Source of the DNA: Adineta steineri
Lineage: Eukaryota > Rotifera > Eurotatoria > Adinetida > Adinetidae
NCBI GenBank assembly: GCA_905250115.1
Contig: CAJNOI010000037.1
Coordinates: 558,001-622,000, forward strand
DNA length: 64,000 nucleotides
Direction: 5' to 3'
Shown piece by piece: positions 11,768 to 22,646 of this stretch. The notes beneath the pieces were generated by a model. It was not told the DNA's origin. It searched no databases and saw only the letters and a list, made by a program, of their open reading frames with translations. Every line of letters starts with the position of its first letter. The first letter of the stretch is position 1. The translations under genes and the position numbers were made by a program.

Positions 11768-13266
11768 CATCGAGAGATAACTGATGCCAATAACAATATA
11801 TTAAGCTGTAGCGAGAATAAATAATTTACAACACGAAGGCTAAACATGGAGATACAGAAGAAAAATGATCAGCATAGTGAACAATATATATATATATATA
11901 CATAAAACAGCAAGGTACACAAATAAACGCTCAGAAGATGAATTTAATCAACGATACTATGAGCTCTCCTGGTGAAGTGAACTAAAACCTGTCTGTAGGA
12001 GGAGAGAGAAACGACACTATAATGAATGTATTTGAAATAAAAGAATCAACTTCACATAAAGGAAACATATTGCCTTCAGCAAAAACACCACATTAAGATA
12101 TATATCACATAGAGACAAAGAAGAAGAATGTTATCGCAGACAACATTTTTTCAAAAAAGAGTAATTGAGAAAAAAGAAGCGAGAACGGTGTGATTGCTGA
12201 CAGACACCTTCATCAACTTTAATCCAGAAGTGCCAAGAATCGTTTGTATCTCGATAAGTACAATTATTGCTTGAGAGGCGTGTACCATGCAAAATATTTT
12301 CTATGGCGTTTACATTGCCACGGGAATGATAATCTAAAACAAAGACTCACATATGCATTATATTACTGATTAAAGTTTTTCGTTCGAATTCCAGTGGGGT
12401 GTGGGTGAATGGGTGCGGATATCTCCTTTCTCAATAGACACTCATATCCACACCCACCTATATCCTCACTTCAAAACGAGTGAGGACGAATAATAGATTT
12501 AGCAACATGAGCATGATATGCCGTAATGGTCAGATTTTATTGGTCCATGAGCCCTGCTCCCCACTCATTAAATCTTGACTTATTTTCGAGGAGGTGTGTG
12601 AATATCAACTGCTTTTTATGTAGTATAATGGGACCAAGTATTTAAAACTAATATAGATTTAAATGTCTTCCAGTCTTTCGATTCTCTTAGTGGAATATAA
12701 AGATGGATCAACTTTTGTTTTACAAGAGGATAAGATACATCACTTTATTCAGCCAGGAATATACTGCGATGTTATCAGACCTTTTGTTTTAATCAATTAA
12801 AATAACTTTTAAGAAATAACTGTTCTCAAAATCCTTCTATGTATATGCAACAAAGTCCAACACAATATTTTCGACACTCTGATCAAGTGGCTAAAGAAAA
12901 ATGAAGAATAATTATAAAAAAATTAGTTTTCTTGATTCAGTTTGAAAGAAGTATGCGAATTAAAGCATATTGTATAATATTATAGATCATCTCTTTATTT
13001 AAAACTTTCTCAGTAAACAAAAGACGAGACTCACGTATAGATTTTTCCAGAGAGAACTGCGTGCTTCAAGGAATACGTGCATCTATCTCACCCTATGACT
13101 ACGTTATCGCATCGATAAACCGTTCGTTAAAAGCGTAACAATTGAAGCTCTTGAGAGATTTTATAGTGCTTGATAATTTTGCCGTCTGTATCAGTAGAGA
13201 TTATCACTACTAAATGATGAATTTCGTAATCTATAATATCTTAAGCATTCTAATATAACTATTATA
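11768..13266. other. Intergenic region
   Basis: No gene is recognised. It holds a short (TA)n tract near 11885 and telomere-like foldback 5 (12396-12458). Confidence 0.55.
12396..12458. repeat. Telomere-like foldback 5
   Basis: The G-rich arm contains GGGTGTGGGTG and GGGTGCGGATAT; the C-rich arm is ATATCCACACCCACC. GGGTGCGGATAT pairs with ATATCCACACCC at all but one position. Confidence 0.8.
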
Positions 13267-16236
13267 CTATCTGATTTTGTTGTTTTTTACTTTAGAATCA
13301 CGATCGAACGAATCACTCTTAAAAATGTGAAAAGTACACAACTTGATATGATCAATATTATACTCACGCCGATCTTTAACATGGAATGTGCCATTCTTGA
13401 GATGCAACAATGCGTTAATCACACTAGTCACCTGGTCTATTTCATCGACCGGCATGTCGAGATGTTCAACATGGGCAAATAGTCGAAAAAAAATCTCAGG
13501 AGAATGAGATAACATGCAGTTTTTCAGAAGTCCAAACCCACATCCAAAAGTAAGACTACCGTACCGCGATGATATCGTGAGCGTCTTTATCTGATTGAAT
13601 GAGTGACGACCACTATCGAAGTTTTCTAGTTTCAGATTGTGTGGGATGGTGAGATGAGTCACAGAAGGCATAATTTCGAGCAGTCTGAAGAGGAAGTTTG
13701 CCGAAACCAGTGCCTGGCCGAGATTCAAGTGTTGAAGGGATGGGAGATGAAACAGAGTCTGAATTTTTGGGATCTCTTCATGTCCCGTGACGGGATGAAG
13801 ATAGTTACCATCGCGCAGCTCGAGTGTTTGAACATTAATCAGGTTGTACGATTGCAAGCAATCATTATCCAATGAAAAATTTAACTCTTCTTCCGGTACA
13901 ACATCGTCTGTTATATAATCCAATGTTCTTTTCAAACGTTCAGTTGCACCACAACCTATAGCTTTAAATTCCAGCATCAGATGATTGATATAGCGGCTGA
14001 AATCAAATGAACTTGGGGCTGTTGTGAACCGTGGCTTTAATGGATGATTATAATCCCAATATTGAGGTGCATAGAGCGATACTGTCGAAAGGATGATCTT
14101 ATCTAAATGATAACATTATTCAATCAATCATCAACGACAGAACTCGTTTTACTTCAAAATATATTAAAGATCTGATGAACTTGTTGTTATCGAAAATAGA
14201 GAGCTACACTCACTGCTTTCAGTAGAGATGACTTTTGATAAAGCAATACATGCAGCCTATCTAAACGTCAGTAGTCAAAATTGATATTATTACAAAATCT
14301 TTCGAACTAGGTAAAATTTTTCAAAGATCGATACTTTTTCAGAGAACAATGCTGTCCGAAAATAGAAACTAACAAATTAAGAACTTTTCACAGTTTTTCT
14401 AAGAAATTGCTAAGAAACTCATCCTGGTCAACTTCTGAAATAGATTTTGTCAGTTTCTATTATAAGAAGTTTAGAAAAAAATCATATCCGTGTAACTTTA
14501 ATGTAAACTGTTCACATATGACAAAAACAGTGGGTGTACTCACCGTGATACCAATCTGTTTTGGCGTCAGTAATGACAACAAACCAGTGTTTTTCTTCAA
14601 GCCAGAAGGCGCTACAAAATGATTTGATAATATCATTGCCTAAATCACGGCATCCATTCATCTGGAACTTGAACTGAAAGCTAGAGAGGCCAGGGAGATA
14701 TCTTGTGAGAAACTTTTCCCATTGATTTCCATCAGCCACGTCTTGATTAACTTGCAGTTCGAGATTTAAATGTTTCAGTTGTGTCAGAGAGTTCAATTGC
14801 TGTGTCAAATAGCTGAATGACAATTGACCTATGAAAATTTAACTATATATCAAAATTCAAACCTACAACACGAACCTAGAACATTTTTTGCACTGGTCTG
14901 TTTTTTTCTCACTAACAAATGACCATACAACCTTTTGTGAAACATGATTACTATTGAATATCAAAAATACATAGTAAGCAAGTTATACTCTCTTCTCTTG
15001 AATGCGACGGATACTACACGTATGTAAAGTTCATACATCGAAAACGGTTACAGTTAAAAAAGATCGCTGAAACAACAAATAAATACCTTTCTTCTCTTCT
15101 CTCGCCTTTCCTGGAGTATAACAGATTAACTACACTAAAAATATATTCTAATCAGGTTCTAACTATAATTTTTTAATAGACGGAACAATCAAAATTTTAG
15201 TACAAATTTCCAAGTGGAACGATATGCAGACAGATCGCATACTGGCCGCAATAATAGTCGAAGTAATACGGCTCATTTTGATCGATCTGAGTTCTTAAAT
15301 GTTTCAGATATTGATTATTACTCTTTCAGTAATATTCAGTAAAAAGCTTATTCGTTTCAGAGAATTATCCGCAATCATAGTTGATGTTAATAAGTTGTAT
15401 TTCGATCTATTTTCAGAAATATAAGTCAGACTGGATCTCATCATAACATTCAAAAGTGGAGCTAGATTTTATTTTTTCCAAGTGAGTCTCTCGTGTGAAA
15501 TCGATTATTAGTAAGACATATCTTTAGAGATTACAGTTTAGTTTCGGGGCTTTGAATCAAACTTACTGTACAAACTGACAAGAGTGAGCTTAGTCAGACT
15601 CTTGGGTAATCGATTAAGTTCAAATAAATTGTCTTCGACGAGTTCGATAAAAAGACTTTTGAGTTGAGGCACGAGTGAACAAAGGTGTTGTATCTCATCA
15701 TGTGTACATGCATCAATTGCTAGGTGACGCAAATGATGAAGTGGCGTTTTTACGAATGTCAAAAATGGATGAATGTCGTAAGATGTGGGATCCTGAAGAA
15801 ACTCTGGATTTATTCCTGAGTTTTCGATTCTCTCAGCACCAAGAATGGTTATTGATTTAAGTAGATCCACGCATGGTAAGCGCATAAAAATCGACGACAG
15901 AGCAACGGATTCACCTCCAAGCAAGGCTAATGAGCGAAGATTTTTCATTTCTTCAACCCGAACAGATTTAAGAAACAACTCCATTTGGCCGCACGATTTA
16001 AGAGAATTCGATAATGTGAGTGAGATTATTTGTTCGGGCTGTACCGTGCAACATAAATGATCAAACGCGTACCTAGACACGAACCGCATATCAAGCCAAA
16101 CAGGATATTTTGCCAATGCGTCGTTGAACCGACTTGTAAGGCCACCAAATGCACGGAACAAGTCATGGGCTGATAGGCAGTCAAAAATTTCGTAGAGAAC
16201 TTCTATAGAGAGAGATTCCAAACACGAACGCACCAT
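13267..16236 (-). CDS. F-box / leucine-rich-repeat protein
   Basis: Minus-strand gene with exons 16236..15567, 14828..14544 and 14102..13267. The phases agree (A|GT gives Ser, G|AT gives Asp), for 596 residues. The N-terminus is an F-box-like domain (LESLSIEVLYEIFDCLSAHD, FGGLTSRFNDALAKYP), expected to bind SKP1. Irregular LRR-type segments follow (SLTLSNSL, LRSLALLGGE, LTKLTLVSLY, LKHLNLELQ, LQHLNLGQALV, HLTIPHNLKLENF), which in such proteins select substrates for SCF ubiquitin ligases. ATG 16236 is preferred over the GTG just before it. The introns (738 and 441 bp) are long for this genome. F-box/LRR families of this type are highly expanded in bdelloids. The target is unknown. Confidence 0.8.
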
Positions 16237-16624
16237 CACGGTGTAATGATGTAGGATGGTTAACTAAAAATAAAAGAGAAATCACTGTTTATCTGCTGTA
16301 ATATAACTTTTTTAATAGCAGCTGACAGTACTGCGGTATATTAGGATAGGAAAACAACAAAGTGGAATAAATACTGTTGTTATAATCGTTCTGTTCTAAT
16401 ATGGGAAAAGTGACAGAAAGGAAGTATAATGAAAAAGCTGCTAGCGCAATCCCTTGCGGGATTAAAATGTGAAACACGATCTAACTGTTGTTTCTACCTT
16501 CAAGAATATAGTTTAATTGTATCGTTATGAAGCAGATTTTGCCTCATTCTGTGGCATAAAGGTATAGAAATATAGGAAAGAAATAATTTATATATGATGT
16601 ACTCGCTTTGCTAGCGTTTTAACA

Positions 16625-16680
16625 GTTGTGTGAGTGTGAATATCGTAATCTTTGCTCGTTTATGTCTACACCCACACCCT
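16625..16680. repeat. Telomere-like foldback 6 (degenerate)
   Basis: TTGTGTGAGTGTGAATA is followed by TCTACACCCACACCCT (16665-16680). The G-rich arm has diverged. Confidence 0.55.
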
Positions 16681-16737
16681 ATATAAAGACCTATGATACC
16701 TTGTCGACCAGGACTGTGGCCAGGTCAAAATAACATC

Positions 16738-17124
16738 TGTCGGTCACGTCTGTGATTCTCTGTCGGTTACGTCTATGATGATCTATGATGCCCTGTCGGT
16801 CACGTCAGTGATATTTTGCTATACTCGGTCGGTCACGTCTATGATATTCTATAATATCACGTGGATTACTTCTGTGACGTTCTGTCAGTCACGTCTGTTA
16901 TTTTTTTAGCATGCTTTGTCGGTCACGTCAGTGATGGTTTACTAAGCTCTGTCGGTCACGTTTGTGATGGTTTTCAATGATATTTCGGCTACTTTTGCTG
17001 CTTATGTCGCTCACATCAGTGATGTTCTGTCGGTCACATCAGTGATGTTCTGTCGGTCACGTCAGGGACGATCTATGATGCACTCTCAGTTGCTGCCTTC
17101 GCAGTTTTGTCGGTCACGTCAGTG
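16738..17124. repeat. Degenerate minisatellite, TGTCGGTCACGTCAGTGAT unit
   Basis: About a dozen copies of a core close to TGTCGGTCACGTCAGTGATG occur in under 400 bp, spaced about 20 to 60 bp apart with variable filler. On the other strand each core reads TGACGTGACCGACA, which contains a CRE-like TGACGTGA. The array is far more GC-rich than its surroundings and ends in the poly-G run. Confidence 0.85.
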
Positions 17125-17140
17125 GGGGGGGGGGGGGGGG
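17124..17140. repeat. Poly-G tract (G17)
   Basis: Seventeen consecutive G at the end of the minisatellite. The sequence could form a G-quadruplex; the exact length may be a sequencing or assembly artefact. Confidence 0.9.
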
Positions 17141-17935
17141 TAGTGGATGCAAATTTCTGCTCCTAAACACTTCAACAGTCCTTTTAGTTCGTGTTTCACA
17201 AAAGAAGAGAGGATAATACGTATTTATAAATATATCAATCGAGGTATATGGCGCATTTGTATCTTCTTGTCATTCTCCTTTCTTGTATTCTTTTGAACGT
17301 TTAAATATTTACTAAGTTGACAATTAAGTAAAGAAAGAAAATAGATAAGAAAATAATGCAATAATATGAAATGAAAAAAATTTATCAGTACAACGTGACG
17401 GTAGCATACTTCCTTAGTGGGTACTAGTTCACTTTACTGTACACCTATAAGAGGACAGAAAAGAAAAGAAATTACATATATGTGTATGTATAGTAAAATA
17501 CAAACTGAAATTAGATTGTATAAAATTCTTTTGAAAAACAAGAGATTATTTATTCACATCGAACGGAATCAATAAATATTTCTAAGAAAAAATATTTATT
17601 AATGCAAAAGAAAGGAAGAAAGAAACAGCTTAGTAATAGATCATTATTAAAAGTTACCTGTCAAAAATGACAACCGACAATAATTAGTATTCTTTTATTC
17701 TCATCTTTGTTGGATAAGAATTTCTACAATATCCTTGTAGTTCAATAGATGTCGCATATTTCTAAATACCTGCCTCTAATGAAAGTGTTTTGGCACATTT
17801 GACTGATAAATAGTGAGTGAAAAAATTATTATAAGTAAAATTTTGATAATCATGTATCCTATATAGCTACGTTCAGTAGATAATCTAGAAGCAGAATATA
17901 TGCAAGGTATTAAAATGAAATCCAGTACCACTACA

Positions 17936-18010
17936 TTTGGGTTTGGATGAGAGAGAAGAAAAGCCATTAACATCTATGCACTGATACATCCACACCCACC
18001 CACAAACACT
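17936..18010. repeat. Telomere-like foldback 7
   Basis: TTTGGGTTTGGATG is followed by CATCCACACCCACCCAC (17988-18004). GGATG pairs with CATCC next to telomere-like sequence. Confidence 0.6.
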
Positions 18011-18115
18011 ACACACGCCATAATAGTTTGCTGCTTCATTTATTATGACTTTGATACATTGCCCATTGTTTAAACACTTACATTCATGTATTCTACGTAG
18101 TTTTATATTATATCT
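18005..18115 (-). pseudogene. Possible EGF-like domain remnant
   Basis: On the minus strand a short frame reads RRIHECKCLNNGQCIKVI, then NYYGVC, which matches the Cys/Gly pattern of an EGF-like domain (CxC, NNGQC, YxxC). The following codons are translated telomere-like repeat (VCGWVWM), so the domain is cut off there. It may be a chance match; no neighbouring EGF exon was found. Confidence 0.25.
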
Positions 18116-18532
18116 TCGTTTAGTAAAGTGAATGCATTGAAAATAAGATTTTTTCATGCGTATAATTCTCATATTTTTGAGGCGATTTATTAACGCTACT
18201 GAATATTTTTCATTCATGTGTAAATTATTCTGATCATTATGTATTTATGATGACTCTGTATTGATAAATATTACATTCATATACTATCGTTTTACTTCAG
18301 AACTAAAATAAACGCGAATGGTATATGATTTATGTCTGTTTTTTGATTGAGAAAAGAAGAAAAGAGATTTGTGATAATAACTTCTAAGAAAAATAAATTC
18401 TGAAAGTATTCCGCCTTCCTCTTTATATTCTAAAGAATATTTTTTCGTTTAAAAAAGCCACTTAAAATGATTAAATAATTCATAGATGTTGCCAGAGTTT
18501 TGTGTTCCTATTCTTTTTTTGGAAATCTTCCA

Positions 18533-18590
18533 GAGGGTGGGTGTGAGTATAAGAAACACCCATGCGGACAGCCACCCACGCCCGTACCGC
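18533..18590. repeat. Telomere-like foldback 8
   Basis: GAGGGTGGGTGTGAGTATAA is followed by ACACCCATG and CCACCCACGCCCG. Its GTATAAGAA loop resembles the ATAAGAAC loops at 21659 and 59018. Confidence 0.7.
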
Positions 18591-19385
18591 CATTATATTA
18601 TGCATTGATCCTAATTGTAACTACATTTTAATTTACTGTGGACGATTGAAATAGGGTAGCAATTTTTTTGATCACTACAGAAAGGTACAAGTGATCACCA
18701 AATTTATTAATTATAAATAGATAGTACATTAATAACAATCGCATACACTAAAGATAATACTACATACAAAATAGATACAAAAAAAATAAATAATATTAAT
18801 AACAAATTATGGTAACCATGTCGTGCAAACATTTTTTGGACGGCTTGGAGCTTTAAAAGTATTTTTAGTTGATTGGATCATTCAGATCGAAATGGATTAT
18901 CCTTTTTTTATGTAATCTTGGTACATTGATTAATCAACCTTTACGAGAAGTATATGATCTATCATAGATGTATTATCCAACACTCATAAAATGAACTCGC
19001 TAACGCTCACTACGTGCTAATTAGTTTGGTGATCAGTTGCACCTTTTTTTGGTGATCAAAAGTACATTTTCCCAAGTATATCATAGTGTCACATTTTCTA
19101 ATAATCAAACTCTTTGCTTTGCATATTAAAATTTAGTCTTCTTTTTATAATTTGTTTTGAAAAAAAAATGTTGTTCTGGCAGATCAATGTTATCTTTGCA
19201 ATATATATTTGTTCAATCAAAGTCATTTACATCTTAATAAAATGTAATAAGCAACTTTTCTTGATAAGAGATGATGCACGATATCTACTTTGTCTTTCGA
19301 AATATTCTATTGACAAACCATAAGAGAAAAGTAAAATATGTAAAGACATAGTAGATGTCGAGCACTACGTACTATCAAAACAAAT

Positions 19386-19408
19386 TGCTTGTTACAACTT
19401 ACCAAGAG
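19386..19408 (+). other. Genomic copy of the bdelloid spliced-leader exon
   Basis: The 23 bases match the published bdelloid SL exon, as I remember it, at 21 positions; TTACAACTTACCAAGAG (19392-19408) is identical. The next bases are ATCGTT, not a GT donor, so this is not an SL RNA gene. It lies 19 bp before the UFD1 ATG, where the leader sits on a trans-spliced mRNA. Confidence 0.8.
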
Positions 19409-19427
19409 ATCGTTTTCGATTATAATA

Positions 19428-20126
19428 ATGTTTTTCAATCGCCAATTTTTTCAACAAAATTTACCTGGCGCTAATGCTCGCCCTTTTCGTGCTATCTATA
19501 AATGTTATTCCGCTGAATTTTTACCGGATCATGATCGTGAACGTTTAAATCTCAATAATGGTGGAAAAATTTTACTTCCACAAGCAGCATTAGAACAATT
19601 AATTGAACAAAATGGTACCATGTTATTCAAGTTAAAAAATACAAAACTTGATCGTATAATACATTGTGGTGTTTTAGAATTTTTACCAAATGATGATAAA
19701 ACATGTTATTTACCAATTTGGATGATGCGTCATTTATTATTACAAGAAGGTGAAGATATAACTGTTGAATTTGTTGCATTACCTACAGCTACATTTGTAC
19801 ATTTTCAACCTCAATCAAAAGATTTTCTTGATATATCAAATCCTTCAGCAGTTTTAGCAATAGCTCTAAGAAATTTTAGTTGTTTAACAAAAGGTGATCT
19901 CATAGCAATAAATTGTCTTAATCGTAGTTATGAATTATTGGTTTTGGAATTAAAACCAGCCGATGCTGTAACAATTATAGAATGTGATATGGACGTTGAT
20001 TTTGCGCCACCAATTAGTTCTATTGAACTAGAATCTACTCCAACATCATCACAAAATATTGCAACAGCACCTGAAACAACTTTTGAATTAAATTCAAGTG
20101 AACACAGTGATTATGCGAATAATTGA
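19428..20126 (+). CDS. UFD1: UFD1-like protein, intronless, C-terminally truncated retrocopy
   Basis: UFD1 partners NPL4 as a cofactor of the p97/VCP segregase, which extracts ubiquitinated proteins. This 232-residue frame has the family's N-terminal double-psi barrel region: NNGGKILLPQAALEQL, MLFKL, HCGVLEFLPND, CYLPIWMMRHLLL, FQPQSKDFLDISNP, ALRNFSCLTKGDLIAI and IIECDMDVDF. UFD1 proteins usually have about 300 residues; this one ends at SEHSDYANN, before the region carrying the NPL4- and p97-binding segments. I start it at MFFNRQFFQQ (19428), matching the family N-terminus, rather than at 19389, which lies inside the leader. It has no introns, unlike almost every other conserved gene here, and follows a genomic spliced leader, so it looks like a reverse-transcribed trans-spliced mRNA. 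The frame is intact, so it may still be expressed. Confidence 0.88.
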   Translation: MFFNRQFFQQNLPGANARPFRAIYKCYSAEFLPDHDRERLNLNNGGKILLPQAALEQLIEQNGTMLFKLKNTKLDRIIHCGVLEFLPNDDKTCYLPIWMMRHLLLQEGEDITVEFVALPTATFVHFQPQSKDFLDISNPSAVLAIALRNFSCLTKGDLIAINCLNRSYELLVLELKPADAVTIIECDMDVDFAPPISSIELESTPTSSQNIATAPETTFELNSSEHSDYANN

Positions 20127-20480
20127 AATTTTATGTGAAAGAAAAAAACATTTTTTTTAATTATTTTTTATTTTAAGAAAAATTTTTATTATAGTCTTAG
20201 AATATATGAGTATAAGAAAACGTAAACTTAAGTAATTATTTCACTTTACAAGAGAATTAGTTTCTATTGACTTTATCATCAATAGTTTGAAATATATGAA
20301 ACAGTTTTACAATATATCATAAACTTTATAACTATAACAAATATAATCTCATATAAATAACACTCAAACATATTCTTTTTAAGAAAATTCTATGGGTTTG
20401 AGATATACGACAATTTATTGTTTTGAAAAACTCTTACATAATTAAATACAATTCGAACTCATTCGAAATACATAAATAAA
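20127..20480. other. Intergenic region
   Basis: AT-rich sequence between the UFD1 retrocopy and the first Ly6-like gene. No poly-A tail or target-site duplication of the retrocopy is obvious. Confidence 0.5.
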
Positions 20481-20692
20481 AAAGGTGAGTGTCTCTTCTT
20501 CATCTACCTTAGCACACAGACCTTCAATTAAAACAAGCATTTTCTTTTTTTATTTTCTGTCTGATTCATAATAAAATTATGTTATCTATTTTTCTTATCA
20601 TTTTTCTTATCATCTCTTATTTTTCTATTATATAAATTTATTTACGTATTATTACTTTCATTTTCTTACAGATTTTAACACAAATATTAACA

Positions 20693-21580
20693 ATGTTCGA
20701 TAATATTTCTCTAAAACTATTACTATCTCTGTGTATATTTCTTTTTTCTATTCAATCAATATTAACACTTCGTTGTTATGAATGTAAAGATTGTACGGAT
20801 GTATCTTGTCCATGTGATAATATAGTTGAAGTTAATGCAAATGAATCATTTTGTATTCTTCTACGAGAAAACTTGTCAAATGGTATTAATGTTGAAATAA
20901 AACATATACCAAGAAATTTTGCAACTCATTATGAATATACTCCATACTACATATCAGTAGAAGAAACGATTATTTATAATAAAACCATAGAAAAATGGTC
21001 AAATCAAGCAAATAAAATAGTCTATGCATGTCAAACAGATGAATGTAATCGACCCAATTTATTAAAAGAATTACCAGCGAATGGTTTGTCATTATCATTA
21101 CCTTCTGATTGGCTTAATGAAAATCTTCTACGCAAAACAGATCAAAAAATGACAACTTGTAATGAATGTCCAGATGTGACTGTATGTGGTAATAAACCAT
21201 ATTTTGTTAGTCCAGATCAATGTAGTATTCAAGAATGTGAACACTTTTGTATAATCGGCGAAAAATTCACAACTATTGAAGCAACTGAGTATTGTTATAC
21301 ATCATTTTGTGTACCTTCAGACACCCAGACACCTTCAATTATTATCGAAGCTGTTTATTATATACATAACAAAGACTTTCGAATTAATGAAACTGATATT
21401 ATCTGTCATGGAGTCAATTGTAGTCGTTTAGAAATCTTTCGAGATATTAAAGAAAAAATACAAATAGATTATACTGGTGTCAAACCATTTTTACCTGGAA
21501 ATCATGTTAATTCCATTTATTCAACATCAATGAGTATTTTATTAATTACGATATTTTTTCAAAGTTTAATTTCTTATTAG
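20693..21580 (+). CDS. Secreted Cys-rich Ly6/uPAR-like protein, copy 1
   Basis: A 295-residue protein. A hydrophobic signal sequence (residues about 8-25, LLLSLCIFLFSIQSILT) leads into LRCYECKDC, the typical opening of a Ly6/uPAR three-finger domain. Many Cys residues follow, including CQTDECNRPN, which resembles the C-terminal CxxxxCN of that fold, then a second Cys-rich half. A hydrophobic tail (SMSILLITIFFQSLISY) suggests a GPI anchor. Several N-x-S/T sites are visible. An acceptor (TTTTCTTACAG, ending about 20671) and a donor-like GTGAGT (about 20484) upstream suggest a 5' UTR intron or a trans-splice site. It is a tandem duplicate of the gene at 22647. The ligand is unknown. Confidence 0.75.
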   Translation: MFDNISLKLLLSLCIFLFSIQSILTLRCYECKDCTDVSCPCDNIVEVNANESFCILLRENLSNGINVEIKHIPRNFATHYEYTPYYISVEETIIYNKTIEKWSNQANKIVYACQTDECNRPNLLKELPANGLSLSLPSDWLNENLLRKTDQKMTTCNECPDVTVCGNKPYFVSPDQCSIQECEHFCIIGEKFTTIEATEYCYTSFCVPSDTQTPSIIIEAVYYIHNKDFRINETDIICHGVNCSRLEIFRDIKEKIQIDYTGVKPFLPGNHVNSIYSTSMSILLITIFFQSLISY

Positions 21581-21658
21581 AAAAAAAGAAATATTTTTTT
21601 TGGTTATGTTTTCGTTGAAATATTAAAAAAATAAACTAGACTTTTACTGATCCTATAA

Positions 21659-21757
21659 GGGTGTGGGTGTGGTGTGGTGTGGTGTGTGTGAGATAAGAAC
21701 AAGGCTTGCACCCACACTCATACTTACATACATCCACTCCCACCAACACTCACACCT
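21659..21757. repeat. Telomere-like foldback 9
   Basis: GGGTGTGGGTGTGGTGTGG and further GTGTG lead to an AGATAAGAACAAGGC loop and then a degenerate C-rich arm (GCACCCACACTC, CCACTCCCACC, CACTCACACC). It begins 79 bp after the copy 1 stop. Confidence 0.8.
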
Positions 21758-22253
21758 TCAAGACTTGAACAGTATTTGTTCTACATTTGCATCAAAAAAC
21801 AAACAACGAAGACGGTTCTTTAGCTCTTTTTGATCATAGCCATTTTTTATTCTTTGATCCTTTTAATTTATTGAACTGAATAAAACAGCTTTTTTGATGC
21901 TACAGCTCTAATAAAAGTTTGACCGTCGCAATTCAGCGAATGAGAAGAAGAAAATACTATAAGACTCACCCAGATTCAAGGCGCTCCGCCGCCTATGAAT
22001 TCATGTTTTGTTTTCATATAAACAAATTATTTCTCATATTTATTCATTAAATCTTAAAAATCTCTTTAATACTTTTATAAATATTCAATTAGTAAATAAT
22101 TCTTTGTATTATTATTTTATCATTTAAATAAATCAATATTATTATTGATATGGGATATTGAATTTTTTATCCAGATAAATATTTTCTTATATAATAATCA
22201 AATTAAAACAAAAAAATTTTATAGAAAGTTTTTCTTTGGAAAAAAAAATCTTG

Positions 22254-22298
22254 AGGGTGTGGGTGTGGCTATTTACATTGTTTCACATCCACACCCTA
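22254..22298. repeat. Telomere-like foldback 10
   Basis: GAGGGTGTGGGTGTGG is followed by CACATCCACACCCT across about 20 nt. Confidence 0.8.
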
Positions 22299-22410
22299 AG
22301 GGAACTTAAGGGACTAAAAGGAGTAAAGGGACTAAAGGGAATAGACCATTCTTTAGTTGCATAGCATAAAAGTAAACCATGATAACTTTAATTTTTCGTG
22401 GACCCCTCTC

Positions 22411-22425
22411 TCACCCACACCCACA
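22411..22425. repeat. Telomere-like tract at a duplication boundary
   Basis: TCACCCACACCCACA, C-rich strand only, with no clear G-rich partner. Homology to the upstream Ly6-like copy starts immediately after it (ACATAAATAAAAA). Confidence 0.75.
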
Positions 22426-22646
22426 TAAATAAAAAGAGTGAGTGTCTCTTTTCCGTCTACACCAGCACTCATACATCGTCAATTAAAACAAACATTTTCT
22501 TTTCTTATTTTCTGTCTGATGCATAATAATATTATGTTATCTATTTTTCTTATCATTTTTTTATCATCTTTTATTTTTCTATTATATACATTTATTTACG
22601 TATTATTATTTTCATTTTCTTACAGGTTTCAACACAAATATCAACA

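Larger units (their letters stand above)
16237..18999. other. Intergenic region with a minisatellite
   Basis: No intact gene is seen. It contains three telomere-like loci (16625-16680, 17936-18010, 18533-18590), the minisatellite at 16738-17124, a G17 tract and a possible EGF-like remnant on the minus strand. Confidence 0.55.
21581..22423. other. Spacer between the Ly6-like duplicates
   Basis: Non-coding, with three telomere-like loci (21659-21757, 22254-22298, 22411-22425). The last one abuts the start of the duplicated segment. Confidence 0.6.

Noticed and set aside
16738..17124. CRISPR array
   Set aside because: Repeats are degenerate and unevenly spaced and the genome is eukaryotic.
19386..19408. 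Spliced-leader RNA gene
   Set aside because: The leader match is followed by ATCGTT instead of a GT donor and Sm-site region, and runs straight into the UFD1 start, so it is a retroposed leader and not an SL RNA gene.
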